Shown here piece by piece: positions 12,146-14,752 of a DNA stretch of 14,752 nt. Location: contig DEJQ01000019.1 of the NCBI GenBank assembly GCA_002353575.1, forward strand, positions 93,717-108,468. The letters are read 5' to 3'. The notes beneath the pieces are model-generated. The model ran no database searches. It saw only the letters and a program-made list of their open reading frames with translations, and was not told the origin of the DNA. Numbering within the stretch: position 1 is the first letter of the stretch; each line of letters opens with the position of its first letter. This DNA is from Prevotellaceae bacterium UBA2744. Its GTDB lineage: Bacteria > Bacteroidota > Bacteroidia > Bacteroidales > Bacteroidaceae. The position numbers and the translations under genes were made by a program.

Positions 12146-14635
12146 ATGAACTGTTTTGAATACTTGAAAAGAAGCACACTGCTGCTCCTGGTTATGGCAG
12201 GTGTGACCGCTACAGCCAAAGAGCACAAGCCGAGAACAATAACCGCTGAAACTGCCGACATGAAGGTGAAGGTGGAGTTCTATTCGCCTGAAATCGTCAG
12301 GGTGGTGAAACAACCGAAGTGGGCTGCGCCGATGCAGAAGAAGAGCTTTTCGGTAATCCTGCATCCGAGCGATAAGTTCGGAGTGGATGTTGATGAGAGC
12401 AAGGACGGAAAGTATGCCATGCTGTCATCAAGCCGCATGAGTGTGCGTCTGGACAAGCAGACAGGACAGTTGCTGATTCTGGGTGTGGAGGGTACTCCCA
12501 TCGTGAAGGAGAAGTCAACGAAGATTCAGGTGAGAAGGGGAGATGCCGACGAGGGTAAGCTGATAGTGGGGCAGACCTGGACCCTGGACGGTGATGAGGC
12601 TATCTTCGGTCTGGGACAGCTGCGCGATGCAACGATGTGCTGGAGAGGACAGAAGAAGACTTTGTGGAATGATAATACTTATATCGCTATTCCTTATATC
12701 ACTTCGCAGAAGGGTTATGGTATCTATTGGGATAATGCCGGAAGAAGTCTGTTTGAGGACAATGCGGATGGTATGACCTTCGAGTCGGAGGTGGCTGAGG
12801 GTGTGGATTACTACGTGATGTATCGCGACGGCAGTCAGGATGGCGTGATTGCTGCCATACGCCAGCTGACGGGTAAGGCTACTATGTTCCCGCTGTGGAC
12901 AATGGGGCACTGGCAGTGTAGGGAGAGGTATAAGACAAGCGATGAATTGTGTGAGGTGCTGGACAAGTACCGGAAACTGCTCATACCGCTCGATGGAATC
13001 GTACAGGACTGGCAGTACTGGGGTTGCGACTCGAACTGGAATGCTATGCGCTTTGAGAATCCCTATTATATTAATAAGGTAGGAGACGCGCAATGGGCTA
13101 AGTATCTGCCTAACGACCTGAAAAATCTGGCAGAGGAGTATAAGAAAGCCGGCAGGCAGCCAAGAATCAAGTCGCCCGAGGAGATGGCAAAGTATGTACA
13201 CGATAATCATGCTCACCTGATGATTAGTATATGGGCTAATTTCGGTCCGTGGACTAAGCCATATCAGAGACTCAGCGAGATTGGTGCACTGCTGCCGTTC
13301 GAGACCTGGCCGAGGAATAATGGCGTGAGACCCTACGATCCGTTTAACGATAAGGCTCGCGACATATACTGGGATGAACTGACAAATCTATATAATATAG
13401 GATTCGATGCATGGTGGACTGACTCAACCGAACCGGACCACTTTGCGAAAGCAGGGGATGATGACTATAAGACCAGCGCCGGCACTTGGCGCTCGGTGAA
13501 GAATGCGTTCCCGCTGATGACTAATAAGGGTATATACGAGCATCAGAGAGCAATGAAGGGCAACCAGAAGCGTTCGGTGCAGATGACACGCAGCGGAGCT
13601 ATGGGAATACAGCATTATGGTACGTTCTCGTGGAGTGGCGACATACAGGCTACGTGGGAGGAGATGAAGAAACAGGTGCCAAGCGGACTGAACTTCACGC
13701 TTTGCGGCATTCCGTTCTGGAACACTGACCTGGGAGGGTTCTTCTATTGGGATATGAACAATGACCCGAAGAGTCCTGCTGTGCAGGAACTGCAGGTAAG
13801 ATGGATGCAGTGGGGTACGTTCATGCCTCTGATGCGCAACCATTGTTCGTCGCCTATGGTAAGCGAACTGTATGAGTTCGGCGAACCAGGTACGTGGGCT
13901 TTCGACGTGATGAAGCATTACATAGAATTGCGATACAGGCTGCTGCCATATATCTATTCGATGGCTGGAGAGGTGGTGCAGCATAATGGTATGATGATGC
14001 GTCCGCTGCTGATGGACTTCGCTGACGACAGGAAGGCTATAATGAGAAACGACGAGTATATGTTCGGAAGACAACTGCTCGTGAAGCCTGTGACCGATCC
14101 ACTCTATACTTGGCTCGACGGAAATAAGAAGGGACATCTGATTTATCCCGACATAAAGAAAGCTGCTGCTCCGGTGGAGGTGTATCTGCCAAAGGGTAGT
14201 GAATGGTATGACTTCTGGACCGGAGAGAAGGTGAGAGGCGGCAGAACCGTGAAGCGCCCTTGCCCAATCGACGAAATGCCTGTGTATGTAAAGGCAGGAA
14301 GCATTCTGCCAATGGGACCTCAGGTGCAGTACTCCGACGAGAAGGCGTGGGATAATCTGGAATTGAGAATCTATCCAGGTAAGGACGGTAAGTTCACTCT
14401 CTATGAGGATGAGGGCGATAACTATAATTATGAGAAGGGTGAGTTCAGCGAGATTCAGTTCTCGTGGAACGATAAGCAGAAGGCTCTGACTATACACCAG
14501 AGAAAAGGGGAGTATAAGGGTATGCTGAAGAAACGAAACTTCCGTATAGTTATCGGAGCCAAGGGAGATAAGGAGCCTAAGAAGTTTGACAAGATTGTCA
14601 GCTACGAGGGAAAGAAGGTGACGGTGAACCTGTAA
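12146..14635 (+). CDS. Secreted GH31 family glycosidase (alpha-xylosidase/alpha-glucosidase type)
   Basis: This 829-residue protein has an N-terminal signal peptide (STLLLLVMAGVTATA, cleavage after about residue 24) and no lipobox Cys, so it is probably periplasmic. Order: N-terminal beta-sandwich (about 30-240, with EAIFGLGQLRD), GH31 TIM barrel (about 245-600), then C-terminal beta domains with a DUF5110-like end (FTLYEDEGDNYNYEKGEF). The predicted nucleophile is Asp426 in WWTDSTEPD, and the acid/base is Asp499 in FSWSGD; GIPFWNTDLGGF (521-532) is the next conserved active-site segment. It should release alpha-linked sugars from plant oligosaccharides. No susC/susD genes are in the window. 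It begins 23 bp after the MBL-rubredoxin gene, an unusual pairing for a glycosidase. Substrate specificity is open. Confidence 0.9.
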   Translation: MNCFEYLKRSTLLLLVMAGVTATAKEHKPRTITAETADMKVKVEFYSPEIVRVVKQPKWAAPMQKKSFSVILHPSDKFGVDVDESKDGKYAMLSSSRMSVRLDKQTGQLLILGVEGTPIVKEKSTKIQVRRGDADEGKLIVGQTWTLDGDEAIFGLGQLRDATMCWRGQKKTLWNDNTYIAIPYITSQKGYGIYWDNAGRSLFEDNADGMTFESEVAEGVDYYVMYRDGSQDGVIAAIRQLTGKATMFPLWTMGHWQCRERYKTSDELCEVLDKYRKLLIPLDGIVQDWQYWGCDSNWNAMRFENPYYINKVGDAQWAKYLPNDLKNLAEEYKKAGRQPRIKSPEEMAKYVHDNHAHLMISIWANFGPWTKPYQRLSEIGALLPFETWPRNNGVRPYDPFNDKARDIYWDELTNLYNIGFDAWWTDSTEPDHFAKAGDDDYKTSAGTWRSVKNAFPLMTNKGIYEHQRAMKGNQKRSVQMTRSGAMGIQHYGTFSWSGDIQATWEEMKKQVPSGLNFTLCGIPFWNTDLGGFFYWDMNNDPKSPAVQELQVRWMQWGTFMPLMRNHCSSPMVSELYEFGEPGTWAFDVMKHYIELRYRLLPYIYSMAGEVVQHNGMMMRPLLMDFADDRKAIMRNDEYMFGRQLLVKPVTDPLYTWLDGNKKGHLIYPDIKKAAAPVEVYLPKGSEWYDFWTGEKVRGGRTVKRPCPIDEMPVYVKAGSILPMGPQVQYSDEKAWDNLELRIYPGKDGKFTLYEDEGDNYNYEKGEFSEIQFSWNDKQKALTIHQRKGEYKGMLKKRNFRIVIGAKGDKEPKKFDKIVSYEGKKVTVNL

Positions 14636-14670
14636 ATTTTGAATTTAATTAAAATTTCTTTCCGAATTAT

Positions 14671-14701
14671 TTTGCACTTTCCAGTCTTATTCTTACCTTT
14701 G
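14671..14701 (+). promoter_or_regulatory. Promoter of the right-edge tRNA
   Basis: TTTG at 14671-14674 and TACCTTTG at 14694-14701 are separated by 19 bp, a perfect match to the Bacteroidota promoter pattern. Transcription would start about 7 bases downstream and reach the tRNA sequence at 14735 after a leader of about 27 nt. Confidence 0.75.
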
Positions 14702-14734
14702 CACCGCTTTTCAGAGGAAAGGTGTATTGTGAAT

Positions 14735-14752
14735 GCGGAAATAGCTCAGTTG
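14735..14752 (+). tRNA. 5' end of a tRNA, probably tRNA-Gly, cut by the window edge
   Basis: GCGGAAATAGCTCAGTTG fits an acceptor 5' strand, the invariant U8, and the start of the D arm (GCTCAGTTG). This exact start is typical of Bacteroidota tRNA-Gly(GCC). The anticodon lies outside the window, so the amino acid is an inference. The strong promoter just upstream supports a real tRNA gene. Confidence 0.75.

Noticed and set aside
13424..14497. 357-codon antisense frame, and another at 12515-13216, opposite the GH31 gene
   Set aside because: They are shadows of a well-supported GH31 coding sequence with catalytic motifs; their own translations are His/Arg/Leu-rich without family features.
14634..14657. 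Terminator hairpin after the GH31 gene (AAATTTT/AAAATTT)
   Set aside because: The stem is entirely A/T, overlaps the stop codon and has a 10-nt loop with only a weak T run; it is too weak to call.
14735..14752. tRNA gene as the integration site of the defence island
   Set aside because: Three intact chromosomal genes separate it from the island, no integrase is present, and no copy of the tRNA sequence is seen at the island edges.

Overview
The window looks like a Bacteroidota chromosome, most likely Prevotella/Segatella or a close relative. Promoters have the Bacteroidota form (TTTG, about 19 bp, TAnnTTTG), Shine-Dalgarno sequences are largely absent, and the GH31 gene and the tRNA start at the right edge fit gut Bacteroidales. 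No database search was possible, so the organism call is inference.

Layout. (1) Positions 1-311 hold no real gene. They end in a 159-bp sequence, including an 11-bp tandem repeat, that recurs almost unchanged at 10273-10431. (2) Positions 312-1577 are gene wreckage: a short orphan reading frame, the C-terminal part of an AlbA_2/HATPase_c_4-type protein, and a frameshifted 5' piece of a pglZ-like gene. (3) Positions 1589-9045, minus strand, carry a complete four-gene type I Zorya anti-phage system in the order zorA-zorB-zorC-zorD, tightly spaced or overlapping. (4) Positions 9078-9865 are a second scrapyard: the 3' end of a pglX-like methyltransferase gene, a pair of 13-bp repeats, the C-terminal part of an IS982-type transposase, and the first codons of another gene cut by it. 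(5) Positions 9866-10531 are non-coding and contain the second 159-bp repeat and a 19-codon alpha/beta-hydrolase stub. (6) Positions 10592-14635, plus strand, hold three intact, closely spaced and more GC-rich genes: a flavin reductase-like protein, a metallo-beta-lactamase/rubredoxin fusion and a secreted GH31 glycosidase. (7) A promoter and the first 18 bases of a tRNA, probably tRNA-Gly, close the window.

How it fits together. ZorA and ZorB form the proton-driven inner-membrane motor with a long cytoplasmic tail. ZorC (EH-signature protein) and ZorD (SNF2-type helicase) are the cytoplasmic effectors. The most informative observation is the setting. On the coding strand the order is pglX 3' remnant, zorA, zorB, zorC, zorD, pglZ 5' remnant, all co-oriented. 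This suggests the Zorya operon once sat inside a BREX locus, in the pglX-pglZ interval, and outlived the BREX genes. The near-identical 159-bp direct repeats enclose the whole 10-kb island and could allow its loss by homologous recombination.
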